From: Roridomyces roridus
Taxonomy: Eukaryota > Basidiomycota > Agaricomycetes > Agaricales > Mycenaceae
Length of the DNA: 64,000 nt
NCBI GenBank assembly: GCA_029378245.1
Contig: JARKIF010000044.1
Location: 1-64,000 of the forward strand
Reading direction: 5' to 3'
Made by a program: the position numbers and the translations under genes
Shown: positions 45,184-59,162 of the stretch, piece after piece
Position numbering within the stretch: the stretch's first letter is position 1
Layout of the letters: each line of letters starts with the position of its first letter
Notes under the pieces: generated by a model
Seen by the model: only the letters and a program-made list of their open reading frames with translations
Told to the model about the DNA's origin: nothing
Databases searched by the model: none

Positions 45184-45356
45184 TGTTGAGCAGATAGCGG
45201 GATGGAAGGGAGGAAGAAAGTAATTAGTTAATTAGTTGGGCTCACTCGAGCCTCTTATATACTACACATACAATATTCTAGAATGTTCCATCAAGTTCCG
45301 GCGGCCTCTACCAGATGGTCGAGGCGTCGCATCAGCTCCATGAGCTTCCGCCAACA
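45184..45356 (-). repeat. LTR, 3' in element orientation
   Basis: 173 bp, TGTTG..CAACA. Differs from the partner at 47463-47635 by a few substitutions (for example GATAGCGGGA against GATAGCAGGA). Contains the stop codon of the gag frame at 45262. Confidence 0.9.
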
Positions 45357-47115
45357 CTCCCCCTCGACGACACGACCGTCGACAAATCAACACATCATGG
45401 GAATTGAACTTGGCGTTCAATTGAGTTGGAGCGCGTGAATTTCGTTGTTTGCGCAGTGGGTTGACCGCGTCTCGCGTGAGAGTAATAACCATGCCCGTAC
45501 AAGCAAAGTCTGTGGTTGTAAGGTGCGCGCGAGTTCGTTTGCCAGTGATGATGTTGGCAGTATTGATATCACTGCTAATATCATGCGGAGCCTTCGCGGG
45601 AGGTGATGGTGCACGAGAAGAAGGCGGTGCAGGCGTAAGCGGAGAAGAGGGATTGGAGTGCGGGTGTGGGGAAGATCCCTCGTCGGAGTCAGAATTCATC
45701 AGCGGCGCGAGATCGCGATATGAAATTTTGGATTGATCCGGAGGTTTCTGCGAAGTCTCCCCCTGCGACTGGCTCCTCCTCTTGCTATTCTCCCCCTCAG
45801 ACACAGGAGGGGACGGAGCATGCCTGGGTACATAGTAGTATCCGTCGTCGTCGTCGTCCACGGCAGAGGGTTGAATTTTCTGAACTGCGCGCGGGTTCTG
45901 GGAAGATGAGAGTGATGAGGAGGGGACCACGCGAAGTCGGTACATGTGGTAGATTTTGTCACCAATGGCAACGAGATGCCCATGGCGCGAGAAAATCTCT
46001 ATTGTGTTGCCGTGGAATTCAACTTGATAGCCTGCATCGGTCATCCGTCCGAGAGAAATGAGATTGAACGGTGCATCAGGGCAATGAACAACATGCCGAA
46101 TGGTGCAGGGACGAGCGATGTCACCCAGAACTGTTGAAAGGGTGATAGTACCCTTGCCGATGCCGGCACAACTCCCGAAGCCCTCGATGGTATGCTTGCA
46201 CGGCGTATATTTGGTGAAATGCTGTTTATTACGAGCAATCGAGCGGCTACACGCACTATCAAGTAGCCAATCATCCGGCGAAAGCTTCTCCTTCGGCTGG
46301 GCTGGAAATGCGAAGTCAGAATCTGAACTTGACTCAGAGTCCGAATAGTCGGCAACGTGAGACCGAGAGGATTTGTGGCGGCGAGGTGGACGACCTGAGT
46401 GGCCATCAGAGTCGGAATGATCGGCATCACGGCGAGGATGTGGTGCTCTGCAATGAGCAGCAATGTGGCCGGAAATGCCGCAGCGAAAACAGGCAGGCGG
46501 GTATTGATGAGCTGCCGGTAATGCCGTGGACTGCGTGGCGCGTTCGTTGATACGCGCAACTTCGGATAGAATCCGAGCGATGACCTTCGACGAGTCGGCA
46601 AGAATATCCTCGGGGACAGAGGAAATGAATGGGTTCCAGGAATCTGGAAGGGACGTGAGCAGCGTGACTGAGAAATCAGTCTCGGTGATGACCTGCTCGA
46701 GGGATGTGAGTTCGGCTTGGTACGAGCGCATCAAGCGGATGTGCTCCTTGATATCGCCGTCCTCGGGACAGTGGGCGCGGAAGAACTTGCGCCGAGCTAA
46801 CACAATGCCGATGGGACCTTTGGCTTCGTACATCGTGCGGAGTGTCTGCCAAGCCTCCTTGGCGGATGTGGCGGCCGAGATGTAAACGAGTACATCGTCA
46901 GCAACGCGCAAACGGAGGGCAGAAAGCGCCTTACGGTCGCTCTTCTTCCAGGTAGCAGCCTGGACGGGGTCACTAGGAGCGGCGGCCGAGTTGTCGACGT
47001 AATCGTCGAGTGAGAGGTCTGTCAAAATGTCGAGCATCTTGACTTTCCATACGCCGTAGTTGTCGGCACCCTGTAAAGGGTCAATACGATAGGCGGAGGT
47101 GTGGTTGTTGGACAT
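45262..47115 (-). CDS. Copia-type Gag with zinc knuckle and protease-like segment
   Basis: Single frame, 617 aa from the ATG at 47115. The N-terminal capsid-like domain has the usual Copia opening YRIDPLQGADNYGVWKVKML, followed by AKEAWQTLRTMYEAKG and FRAHCPEDGDIKEHIRLMRS. A CCHC zinc knuckle (CFRCGISGHIAAHC) comes next, then Ser/Asp-rich sequence and WLLDSACSRSIA, which aligns with the Copia protease motif WLLDSGASxH. The invariant Gly is replaced by Ala, so the protease is probably inactive. FNLISLGRMTDAGYQVEF is also typical of the pre-integrase region. The remainder is low-complexity and ends in LTR-encoded residues. It would package element RNA rather than copy it. Confidence 0.85.
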   Translation of the reverse strand: MSNNHTSAYRIDPLQGADNYGVWKVKMLDILTDLSLDDYVDNSAAAPSDPVQAATWKKSDRKALSALRLRVADDVLVYISAATSAKEAWQTLRTMYEAKGPIGIVLARRKFFRAHCPEDGDIKEHIRLMRSYQAELTSLEQVITETDFSVTLLTSLPDSWNPFISSVPEDILADSSKVIARILSEVARINERATQSTALPAAHQYPPACFRCGISGHIAAHCRAPHPRRDADHSDSDGHSGRPPRRHKSSRSHVADYSDSESSSDSDFAFPAQPKEKLSPDDWLLDSACSRSIARNKQHFTKYTPCKHTIEGFGSCAGIGKGTITLSTVLGDIARPCTIRHVVHCPDAPFNLISLGRMTDAGYQVEFHGNTIEIFSRHGHLVAIGDKIYHMYRLRVVPSSSLSSSQNPRAVQKIQPSAVDDDDDGYYYVPRHAPSPPVSEGENSKRRSQSQGETSQKPPDQSKISYRDLAPLMNSDSDEGSSPHPHSNPSSPLTPAPPSSRAPSPPAKAPHDISSDINTANIITGKRTRAHLTTTDFACTGMVITLTRDAVNPLRKQRNSRAPTQLNAKFNSHDVLICRRSCRRGGVLAEAHGADATPRPSGRGRRNLMEHSRILYV

Positions 47116-47169
47116 GGGGTGTGGAGGAAACTCAACGCGAACTGGGTAACGGCGGGAAACAACGGGGAT

Positions 47170-47410
47170 GCGGATCAAGCCCTAACGAGGGGATACAACG
47201 CGGAACGACCAAAAACGATGAGCGGATCAAGCCCGAACACACGGGGATACAACGCTGGTGAAGACGCAAAAACTCCAAAACTGGTGGTGGTGGTAGCGGA
47301 TCAAGCCCGTCACGGGGATGCGACGCTGGGAAAACACGGAGGAGCGGATCAAGCCCTAAGCGAGCGAAGCTCAAGCGAAAGGGGATACGACGCTAATAAA
47401 ACACGGGGTG
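47170..47410. repeat. Tandem repeats in the retroelement leader
   Basis: Four imperfect units start with GCGGATCAAGCCC at about 47170, 47222, 47296 and 47343, most with a GGGGATACAACGCT-like block. Unit length varies from about 45 to 75 bp. They lie between the gag start and the 5' LTR, where packaging signals would be expected. Confidence 0.7.
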
Positions 47411-47462
47411 GTGAATCGAAATCGAGTACGGGGTTTAGTAGCAGGGCGCGGGGCCCATAACC

Positions 47463-47635
47463 TGTTGAGCAGATAGCAGGATGGAAGGGAGGAAGAAAGT
47501 AATTAGTTAATTAGTCGGGCTCACTCGAGCCTCTTATATACTACACATACAATATTCTAGAATGTTCCATCAAGTTCCGGCGGCCTCTACCAGATGGTCG
47601 AGGCGTCGCATCAGCTCCATGAGCTTCCGCCAACA
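47463..47635 (-). repeat. LTR, 5' in element orientation
   Basis: 173 bp, partner of 45184-45356. Adjacent internal sequence on the minus strand reads GGTTATGGGCCCCGC, the position of a primer-binding site; the priming tRNA was not identified. Confidence 0.9.
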
Positions 47636-48134
47636 CGCTGCTACATCGTGGACTTCTCAGAAGCCGCTGCCGACCACAACTGTGCTCGCAGGCTGCCAGT
47701 CCTCCCACTGGACGGGTATACGGCACAGTTTGGATGCGATGAACTCAAGCATGTCACTCTCGCCCTCGAATTCTTCGACCGACCGATCCGTACGTTCATC
47801 TGGCTTTTGAATATCCGAGTCATTGAATGTCTTTGTAGCAGCCGTCACTTCAAAAGCTCTTGCATGGCACGACCAGTACATCTCCAAGCATCCCGACGTT
47901 CCAAATCAGTATGTCATGATGGAGCAACGAGCGCAATTCTTTGAACACCGCACACTATATCCTGCACTGGCTCTGGTGTACGACTCGGAGGGCCGGGTGG
48001 ACATTCGGATGGCTTCGGACTCTGACGATGAAACGACGGTCGACAGTGAGCGGACCAACTCTGCTTGTCCGGAGACGGTGGCAGGCGGTCTCAAGCAGCT
48101 GACGCTGGATGATCCAGACCCCATAACCGTCTAG

Positions 48135-48753
48135 TTCCCTGTATGTGGCTGTCTCCTCGTCTTTTTCCTCGTACTCATGGACGCTCTCTTTTCGTAGGAC
48201 TTGCATTCATTTTCTGTCCGTATTTGCTATCCTTTCATTGTGTACCACCACCAATATACGATCTTCTACCCATTCATTCTTCATTCCATGCCTGACTCTG
48301 TTTGGGTAAAGTCAAAAGTGTTTCCCCTTTGCGCCGCCTGGCCGGTGGACGTCTCTTCCTCTGCTGTAGGGTCGCCAGACTCTTTTCTCCCATTTACTTC
48401 GCCAGTTGGCTCGATACATGGGCAGTGGCGCCAGCATCAAGACCTCCCGCACGCAGAGCTCTGCCCGTTTGAGGAGAAAAACAATTCTGATCGGGAGTCG
48501 AGGCCCCTCGCTTCTTGTCCTCGTCCTCAATCTCCGCATTCGGCGGTTCTCTCTCGGAGTCGCCAGTGGGCACCGGCTGAGTCTTTCTGGGGGAAAGGTC
48601 AAGGAAAGGTGCCCAGAGGCCGACCGTCGGCAGGTGGACTTGCACTTCTGGAAATTGAGCCCCTATACGGCGGTATGGCCGAGCAAGGAATGAGATAATG
48701 ATATGCATTGATGTTACAAGGGAACGAGAGGATGGTAATTAGGAGGGTGGGGC
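48135..48753. other. 3' flank of B5, diverged relative of the flanks at 43710 and 59163
   Basis: Recognisably related to 43710-44150 (shared blocks GCTATCCTTTCATTGTGTACCA and GCCGCCTGGCCGGTGG) but more diverged. No gene seen; frames on both strands are interrupted. Confidence 0.45.
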
Positions 48754-50076
48754 CTAGGTGTGACTCAAGCTCCCGTTGGTTCCTCCCCAAATCCACCCCG
48801 GAGATGACACGCCAGCGACGGGAGCGTCCTCCAATCCCATGCGCTCAAGCCTTTCGGCGATTCTATCCTCTAGAACTCTCTCTGAGCTCGGAGTGTCAGT
48901 CTGAGTGCCGACGACTGCCGGTTCTCCATCGTAGGTTACCACGGTAAAGTCCATGCGGCATAATCGGGAATCAGACTCGAACTCGATACGCGCGTCTGGA
49001 TACAACTGCCTGAGCTCAGGGAACACCCGCGCTCGTTGCGCCATCATGACAAGCAAGTTCTGCTCCTTTGGATATTTGTTGGAGTACTAAGTAGTCGTCG
49101 TGCCACTTGAGCGCCCGTGAAGCCAGGGAGGCTAGATATGATACAGTCAGTATGTAAGGTAATAGGGAGAGCCCCGTCGACTGACTTTCACTCGGTTTGA
49201 CCCTGGGCATGAAATTGAGGAAGGAAAGTATCTGTCGCACCTCGAAACAGCCGACTTGCGTCAATGTCGGACAGGCATCCAGGGGAACAATGGGCAGTTT
49301 CCGAGTGCAACGGTGAATCTCTGCTGAAGACAAGTCCGTGATGTAGCATGGAGCCTTCCCGTTGAGCAGGTCGTCTCGGGATAAACCTGGGGCGTAAATG
49401 TCGATAAGGACATGCCGCAAGTTGTCCCGGAAGCGGAAACCGCCGTGGTTGACGTTTGCGTCGTGCAGCATCTCCAATATACGGCCGACACGCTCTCTGC
49501 TCACAATTCTTATCAATGAGAACGAGCGAAAAGATAGGAGGCGCACCTGGTGGCTTCGGTATTCATTCTTGAGTACCGCAGATCGTTCCAAGACACCCCG
49601 CAGAGGTCGGTGATACTCATTAAAACCTTCCCCGCCCAGTCGCCCGTGTCCATGAGATACAACCCATAATGCCGGGGAACAATATTCCCTTCAAGGACAT
49701 CGAACTCAGGCAGCGAGTGGAACTTGGCGTCCGAGATGAGCCGCTCCAGGGTCTTATACGAGCCCGATTGCTTGTCTTGAGTGACATGGGCGATATTGAA
49801 GATGAATCGAATGCAATATTTGAGGGATGCGCGCGCGAAGATGACACTCGGCTCTTCTTCCAGTCCCCAAAGTTTGGCGCGGTCCAGTTGGACTTCTACG
49901 CGCCGTCTGTCGCCTTGTGCATTCGCGAAAAGGGAGTGCTTCTGAGGGACGACCAAGCAAGCGAGGTTGCGAGGAAGGGCGTGGAAGCGCCCCTCAAAGT
50001 CTGGGATTATCCATGCCTTGGCGGTGAATGCCCGAGGAAGCTGCTGAAAATGGATATGGATGGTGTCGACATCCAT
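48754..50076 (-). pseudogene. Family B7: divergent kinase-like gene with a frameshift in exon 3
   Basis: Exons on the minus strand: 50076..49547, 49496..49186, and from 49131 to 48754. The most divergent B member: starts MDVDTIHIHFQQLPRAF, has RLISDAKFHSLPEFDVLEGN, RHYGLYLMDTGDWAGKVLMS, then MLHDANVNHGGF at the catalytic-loop position and CYITDLSSAEIHRC in place of DFSEA. Exon 3 begins in frame (ASLASRALKWHDDY) but the conserved MMAQRARVF block lies in another frame, so about one base is lost near 49085. The tail is acidic and different from other B copies. It lies head to head with B8, about 100 bp apart. Base error cannot be excluded. Confidence 0.6.
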
Positions 50077-50178
50077 GGAGTTGAAGACGCGCTCAGGGTC
50101 CACTGCCCGGAGTGCTCAGTGAGTAAAGGGGGGTGACACCATCACATGATCAAACGCGTCTTGTCTTGAACCACCATC

Positions 50179-50848
50179 ATGTCCACTTCCGACTTGATTT
50201 TACTTCGTTTCGAAGGCTCCAACTGCACATACAACATCGAGCAACTGCCAATTTCCGGCTATGACGACTTCACCCTGCTCCCTCTGGGCACCCGTTTATT
50301 TATTCCAAAAAAGAGTGGTCTCTTCACCAATCGACCAATCGACAGACGCTCCCGGGAAGTCGATTTGAAGGAGGCTGTGTCTTGGGGACTGAACGGCGAG
50401 GAGCATGTGATCTATGCGCGCGCCTCCCGGCACTACTGCATCCGATTTATTTTCAATGCGGAGCGTGTCCTTCTGAACGCGAAATCGCAGTCACGGCCAG
50501 CTTACAAGAGACTTGTCCGGGACGCAAAGTTTCATTCGATGCATCTCCAAAACTCCAAGATTAAAGGCATCATCGTCCCTGTGCATTATGGGATGTGGAT
50601 CACGAATACGGGCAGTTGGGCAGGCAAGGTCATCATGAGCATTAATGATTACTCAATATTGCGGCATGCATTGGAACGAGCTGCAATACTCGATGATCGG
50701 TACTCAGGCTAACAGGTGCGTTGTATCCCCTCCTCCTGGCGCCATCCATGTTGACTCCTTTATAGGGAGTTAGTCGGCCGTACATTGGAAATGCTGCATG
50801 ATTGCGGCTTCAACCACGGTGAAATGACGGGGAAGAGAGACCTCCGAC
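50179..50848 (+). pseudogene. Family B8: kinase-like gene, frameshifted and 3'-truncated
   Basis: Starts MSTSDLILLRFEGSNCTYNI and follows B1 closely through GIIVPVHYGMWITNTGSWAG. A 7-bp insertion (AATGATT, about 50644) after GKVIMSI shifts the frame. The exon 2 homolog resumes as GRTLEMLHDCGFNHGEM and stops at about 50848, where unrelated sequence begins. Exon 3 is missing. Confidence 0.75.
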
Positions 50849-53602
<2,754 letters not shown>

Positions 53603-53880
53603 CAATAATGTATCCCGAGTAGGCCTTGTATGATATCGTTGCTGTGGTCACTTTCAGGTCCGATCTGAGTATGCAAGAAGCCATTGCGAGCGGCAACCAT
53701 GGCGTCCATTCATCCTTGCTTGCCCATGGACGACCTCCTCACTCTGCTCAGGCTACAACAACAATTTCGAATTGAATTCATCATCAAGGTCGTAGCTACG
53801 CCATCAGTACCCCTACGGATTCTCAATCTTCAAAACTTTCATCGAGCGACCCGACACCAAGTTGGGCGTACACTATCTAT

Positions 53881-55912
53881 CTACATGCCCTTCCCGGGTT
53901 TCGGAATAGAGCTGCTGGCTTGAGCCGACGAGCTAGTCGCACGTGTTTGGGAGCGCAAAGTAGGACGGTCGGATGCTGCGGCGGATGTGCTGGCGACAGG
54001 CGGCTGTTGCACGACCTGCGTTGCAGCACGGCGAGCACTCGGTTCACGGCGCAGGCGAGACCTGTCTGGTGATGAGTCTCTGCGTTCTCAAGAGCGGATA
54101 TACTGACTGGTCAGATGGTGCTGGGGCGTTCGGGGGTTGCTGACTCTGTGTTCCAGCCCGTCGCCTGCTCGCGGCCCGATGTGGGCGTTTCCTGTGGGGT
54201 GATGAGTCTCTGTGGGTTAAGCAGTCGTCCGTGGAACACTGACACGTCGTCTTTCGCAAGGGCAGCTGGAGCTGGCATGCCTGTATCTTGTTTATTCTTC
54301 CCTTTGGCTTTAGGCACGGGCCGGGGGAGCTTTGAAGGGTTCTCGGGTCGGCCGCGAAACGGAATCAGATCTCCCTCCTGAGTCTGCTCGATATCCAACG
54401 TCGTATCCTCCTCAAGACTGGGCTTGACAGAATGACGCTCCCCCTCTCTGCGAAGATTGTCTGCCGGGGCGTCGGCTTGGTCGTAATATTTAACCCCAAC
54501 AGTACCTCTCGCTGGATCAACTCGGGCCTTGCAGTCGGCTGGGGGGGCTTCCGCAAATCGTTTGGGATCGCGGCGCCATACGCGGACCAGCTTCTCCTTG
54601 ATGCTCTCCCGGAATGCAGCGAGGAATTCTTCTCTGAACTCCTTGTTGTTGGCGATCCGAACAGAGTAGTACATGGTATAGATGCCGTATTCGTCTTCGG
54701 ATGGGGGGGATTCTTTGGATGAGACACCTTCGGCTTCCGGCCCCACCTTGGCAGGGAAAGCCGGGACGCAGGGCGAAATATATAATCGGTGCGGGGTCTC
54801 GGGGTCAAAGATGATGAAGAAGGAGTATTTGTGACTCGAGCCTTGCGCAAAATTGCCTTCTTTGTCGTAGAGTTGGGTGAACAATTGGACCACTGGCTGG
54901 TCAGATACCCCCATGTCGTCGTCAACCGAAGAGGGAGGGGAGTATTCAAATACAAATGCATGGTCTGTTCGACCGCCGATGATTTCTTTCAAGACGGCAG
55001 GATCAATGTCCAGTAGCTTGGCCTCCGTGAACGTGTCCGAGGAGATCGAAAATGGTGTCTTCAGCTCCGTGAGGTAGTCCCCAGTCTGGATGTCCGAAAA
55101 CGATGATTGGCCTGGGCGTCTGTGGCCAGGTAATCCTTTGTGAGGGAATAACCGACTCTCATCGTCCTTGTCCTTTCCTTCCACAATGTTAATCGCCTCG
55201 GCAACTGCATGAGCTTGAGTTACGCAGAAATGCCGTCCGACATCTTCCTCGTAGTAGATTTTCCGCCAACAATTTGCCATTGACGCCCCGGCGGTCATAA
55301 GTTGCCTCTCCTCCTCGGTAAGCTGCACCTCTGCCAGGTCTTCTTTCTTTTCGATACGAACGTGCCTGGAAAAGCGAGCAGCCATATTAGGGAGATAGGC
55401 AAGCTCCCTCAACTGGTGCTCTGTTGGAAGAATTTCGACTGCTCGGGCATGTCTTTTGTGGACAATGCCTGTGTCTTCAGTTGGCTGCATTATATGCGGA
55501 GTGAGGAAAAAGTCGCGAAGAGTCTTTGCTTCGCTTAATTTTTGCGTGTCAAAGTCCGTCGAATCCTCCGCGTGCCAGACCAACATCTCGACTACTTCAC
55601 GAGCCTCCTCCGTGGACGTGGACGAGAATGTTACGTCTGCGTCAAGAACATCGTCTGGCGGGACTTCGTCCAAGGCCGCAAGCTCGTCAGCCTCGGGGAT
55701 TGCCCCTGCCTGAGGACGGTCTCCTTTTTCTGGCGTGACTGGAGGCAATTGCCAAGGGCCCGTAGCTTCTCCGCGTAGCTGGAGCTGTCCCAGAGTCGAT
55801 GTGATGGGAAGGAGTCGTGCCAAAGGAGCTCTGGCTCGGATTGTACAAGCTGGTGGATATGCAGCAGAAACTGCTGGGCTAGTTCGACGCGAACGTCGGA
55901 TTCAAGGGACAT
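53881..55912 (-). pseudogene. Family A2: nuclease-like gene with one frameshift near its 5' end
   Basis: Complement exons 55912..54244 (with frameshift), 54191..54108, 54061..53881. Starts MSLESDVRVELAQQFLLHIH and follows A1 to CLQSRQKKE. Near 55710 the frame changes; the rest continues open as ADELAALDEVPPDDVLDADV. The D..ExK block is present as SDIQTGDYLTELKTPFSI, followed by VVQLFTQLYDKEG and YSFFIIFDPETPHRL. The last two exons and their GTCAGT introns match A1, ending SSSIPKPGKGM. Only this one lesion was seen, so the gene may be freshly inactivated or the frameshift may be a sequence error. Divergent partner is B2. Confidence 0.65.
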
Positions 55913-56069
55913 GGGTGGATTGGACAACCGAGCGACTGCCGAAATCCGATTCCAGAACAAAGGACATTCGAGAAGAATAGGCCTGCGTGGTAGTAGCCAA
56001 TCGGGGATTCACGAGACGTCATGCATCAACCGGGGTCACGCGCCGCCACACAACTCGCTTTTGACCGCC
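55913..56069. promoter_or_regulatory. Conserved bidirectional promoter, pair 2 (A2/B2)
   Basis: 157 bp, closely matching pair 1: AGAACAAAGGACATTCGAG (about 55954), AGCCAATC (about 55996), GAGACGTCAT (about 56013). Confidence 0.65.
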
Positions 56070-57305
56070 ATGTCCACTCCTCCCGACTGCGTTCGCCTTC
56101 GTTTCGAGGGCGCAGGCCGCACTTTTAATATACACAAATGGTCCATCCCTGGCCATGACCACCTCTTCAAACCCCTCCCTCTGGACACTCGCTTGTGTAT
56201 CCCACAAAGGAAAGGCCTCTACACAAACCGACCAGTCGATAGACGTTCCCGAGAAGTCGACCTGGCCGAGGCCGTATCCTGGGGCCTGAACGACGAGGCG
56301 CATGTAATTTATGCGTGCGCTTCTCGTCACTACTGCGTCCGATTCATCTTCCACGCGGAGCACGTTCTTCGAGCCCCAGGATCGCAGTCACTTCAGGCCT
56401 ACAGGAGACTTGTCCGGGACGCACAGTTTCATTCAAAGCATCTACAAGAGCTTCAAGGAACTATCGTCCCAATGCATTATGGGATGTGGGTCACGAACAC
56501 GGGCGATTGGGGAGGCAAGGTTATCATGAGCATCACTCAATATTGCGGGATGCATTGGAACGACTTGCAGCATTCGAGGATGGGTACTCAAGCTAACAGG
56601 TGCGTTGGATATCCTCCCGGTATGATTCCTGTTGACTCATGTACAGGGAGCTTGTCGGCCGCACATTCGAAAAGTTACACGATTGCGGCTTCGACCACGG
56701 TAAAATGATCACCGCCGAAGATTTTCGACATGTGGTCTTCGATGTCGTTGACCCCGAGCTGTCCACGCAAGACTTGTGGAATGGGAATGTTCACTGCTAC
56801 ATCGTCGATTTCTCTGAGGCCTCCGCCGACCACGCATGCGCTCGTAGGCTACCGGTCCTACCACTCGATGGGTATACCGCCCAGTTCGGATGCGATGAAC
56901 TCAAACATATCGCTCTCGCCCTCAAATTCTTTGACCGGCCGATCGACCGTACGTCAGCCCAGTTGTTGAATCTCACAGTCCATGAACGCCTTTGTAGCAC
57001 CGATTACTTCAGAAGCTCTCCAATGGCACGACAAATACTCCTCGACCCATTCCGACATCGTGAATCACCATATTATGATGGCCCAGCGAGCCCGGTTCTT
57101 CCCCCTGCACCGACCAGTCTACAAGTCAGCTGTAGTTTCCTTCCCATCCAAGGATGAACTTGCCCGAGTCGACATCCGGATGGCCCCGGAATCCGACGAT
57201 GAAACGGCGGTAGACAGTGACCGGGCGAACTCTGCGAGTCCGGAGACGGTGGCAGGCGGTCTCAAGCAGTTGACGCTGGACGATCCAGACCCCATAACTG
57301 TCTAG
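56070..57305 (+). CDS. Family B2: degenerate protein-kinase-like protein, intact
   Basis: join(56070..56599, 56647..56948, 56998..57305), 379 aa. Very close to B1 in exon 1 (MSTPPDCVRLRFEGAGRTFN) and more diverged downstream. The kinase-like landmarks are YRRLVRDAQFHSKHLQ, TIVPMHYGMWVTNTGDWGG, GRTFEKLHDCGFDHGKM (Lys where a catalytic Asp would be) and CYIVDFSEASADHACARRL. Exon 3 has LQWHDKYSSTHSDIV and a longer variable loop (SAVVSFPSKDELARVDIR) before the conserved acidic end SDDETAVDSDRANSASPETV. Divergent partner A2 is frameshifted, so B2 may now lack a working neighbour. No signal peptide or membrane segment. Function unknown. Confidence 0.72.
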
Positions 57306-57507
57306 TTTCCTGTATGTGGCTGTCTCCTCGTCTTTTTCCTCTTACTCATGGACGCTCTCTTTTCGCAGGACTTGAATTCATCTGCTGTCCGTATTTGCTA
57401 TCCTTTCATTGTGCACCACCGCCAATATACGATCTGCTACCCATTCATTACATGCCTCGCTCTGTGTGAGGGAAGCCCCGCTCTCCGTTTTGCCCCTTTG
57501 CGTCGCC
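57306..57507. other. 3' flank of B2
   Basis: Homologous to the 3' flanks of B1 and B3. At about 57508 it is joined directly to the stump of A3. Confidence 0.5.
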
Positions 57508-57752
57508 TGCTGATCGGCCTCGAGTGAGCCAGCCGCAACGCTGGGGGGAGAAGACCTCGGGACGTTCTCCTTCTTTTGGCGCGATTGGAGGCAATTGGCA
57601 AGGCAATGCAGCTTTTCCACGCAGCTGGAGTCGTCCCAGCGTGTTGGGAAGGAGTCATGCAGGAGAAGCTGTGGCTCGGATTGTAAAAGCTGGTTGAGAT
57701 CCCGCAGAAACCCCTGGGCTAGCTGAAGGCGAACGTCGGATTGAGAGGACAT
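57508..57752 (-). pseudogene. Family A3: 5' fragment of nuclease-like gene
   Basis: Only the first 80 codons or so remain: MSSQSDVRLQLAQGFLRDLN, LLLHDSFPTRWDDSS, LANCLQSRQKKENV. The rest, including the D..ExK region, is replaced by the 3' flank of B2. Its start still faces B3 across the conserved promoter. Confidence 0.75.
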
Positions 57753-57920
57753 GGGTGGGATTGGACAACCGACGAGCGGACCTCCGAGAGAGCGATTCCG
57801 ATTCCAGAACAAAGGACATCGAGAACAATAGAGCAGGTACTTAGTAGCCAATCAGGGATTCGCGAAACGTCATGCACCAACCGTGGTCACGCGCCGCCAC
57901 ACAACTCGCCTTCGACCGCC
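57753..57920. promoter_or_regulatory. Conserved bidirectional promoter, pair 3 (A3 stub/B3)
   Basis: 168 bp with AGAACAAAGGACAT (about 57805), AGCCAATC (about 57846) and GAAACGTCAT (about 57864) in the same order as pairs 1 and 2. The G-to-A change before ACGTCA is the only difference in the last element. Confidence 0.65.
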
Positions 57921-59162
57921 ATGTCCACGCCCGACTCTATTCACCTTCGTTTCGAAGGCGCAGGAACCGAAGGTGCAGGCCGCACATTCAGCATACACAA
58001 ATGGCCAATGGCTGGTCACGACAACTTCGATCAGCTCCCTCCGGGCACTCGTCTGTGTATTCCACAAAGGAGAGGCCTCTACACAAACCGACCAATCGAC
58101 AGGCGCTCCGTAGAAGTGGATTTCGTCAAAGCCAAATCCTGGAGCTTGAACGACGAAGCGCATGTGATCTACGCCTGCGCCTCCCGCGACTACTTCGTCC
58201 GATTCATCTTCCACGCGGAGCATGTTCTCAGGAACCCAGAATCGCAGTCACTTCAGGCCTACCATAGACTTATCCGGGACGCGCAGTTTCACTCTGAACA
58301 CCTTCACGACTCCAAGATTCGAGGCATCCTTGTCCCTGTGCATTATGGGATGTGGTTCACGAACACGGGCAATTGGGCGGGGAAGGTTATCATGAGCATC
58401 ACTCAATATTGTGGGGCGCACTGGAACGACCTGCGCAACTCCAAGATGAATACTGAGGCCAATAGGTGTGTTGTATGTCCTCCTTTTCGTCATCCATCTT
58501 GATTCATGTGTAGGGTGCTAGTCGGTCGCACACTCGAGAAGCTACATGATTGCGGCTTCAACCACGGTCAAATGACCAGGACTAGAGACCTCCGACATGT
58601 CGTCGTCGACATCTATGAGCCGCAGCTGTCCCCGGAAGACTTGTGGGACGGTGAAGCTCGCTGCTACGTCGTAGACTTTTCTGATGCCACGGCCGACCAC
58701 GAGTGCGCTCGCAGGCTACCAGTCCTCCCGCTCGATGGGTATACGACCGAGTTCGGATGCGATGAGCTCAAGCATGTTACCTATGCTCTGGAATTCTTTG
58801 ACCTCCCAACTGAACGTATGTCGCTATGGCTTTACAATCTCCCAGTCAATAATATCTTCTCAACAGCCAGTCTCGCCAAAGCTTTGGAGTGGCATGACAC
58901 ATACTCCTTGGACCATCCCGATGTCCGAAGCCATTATATCATGATGGCGCAGCGAGAGCAGTTGTTCTCTCGGCACAAATCCCTGTATCCGGTAGCGGCT
59001 TTGGTGTACGACTCGAAGGGTGGCGCAGACATCCGGATGCTTCCGGAATCAGACGAGGAAACGGCGGTCGACAGTGACCGGACGACCTCTGCGAGTCCGG
59101 AGACGGTGGCAGGCGGTCTCAATCAGTTGACGCTGGACGATCCAGACCCCATCAGCGTCTAG
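57921..59162 (+). CDS. Family B3: degenerate protein-kinase-like protein, intact
   Basis: join(57921..58465, 58514..58815, 58867..59162), 380 aa. Starts MSTPDSIHLRFEGAGTEGAG with a short insertion shared with B5 and B6. Landmarks: HRLIRDAQFHSEHLHDSKIR, LVPVHYGMWFTNTGNWAGK, GRTLEKLHDCGFNHGQM (Gln in place of the catalytic Asp) and CYVVDFSDATADHECARRL. The tail ends TVAGGLNQLTLDDPDPISV. All three exons and both introns are intact, and the splice junctions agree with the other copies. Its divergent A partner is a stub, so B3 persists without a full-length neighbour on that side. Confidence 0.72.

Larger units (their letters stand above)
45184..47635 (-). mobile_element. Non-autonomous Copia-type LTR retrotransposon (gag-protease only)
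   Basis: 2,452 bp, flanked by 5-bp target duplications TGCTG (45179-45183) and CGCTG (47636-47640, one mismatch). Two 173-bp LTRs begin TGTTG and end CAACA. The element is read on the minus strand: leader with tandem repeats, then one gag-protease frame that ends inside the far LTR. No integrase, reverse transcriptase or RNase H region is present, so it must be mobilised by another element (a TR-GAG-like layout). LTRs differ at only a few positions, indicating recent insertion. Confidence 0.9.
44442..48134 (+). pseudogene. Family B5: kinase-like gene interrupted by a Copia-type LTR element
   Basis: Exon 1 is 44442..44986. Exon 2 runs 45034..45183, is interrupted by the element 45184-47635 plus its target duplication, and resumes at 47641..47789. 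Exon 3 is 47839..48134. Without the insert it matches B1 throughout, including HGKM at the catalytic-loop position, DFSEA and the conserved ETVAGGLKQLTLDDPD tail. The near-identical uninterrupted copy B6 at 59877 shows the original sequence across the insertion point. The interruption falls just before the codons for CYIVDFSEA, so any product would lack the second half of the kinase-like fold. Confidence 0.8.
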
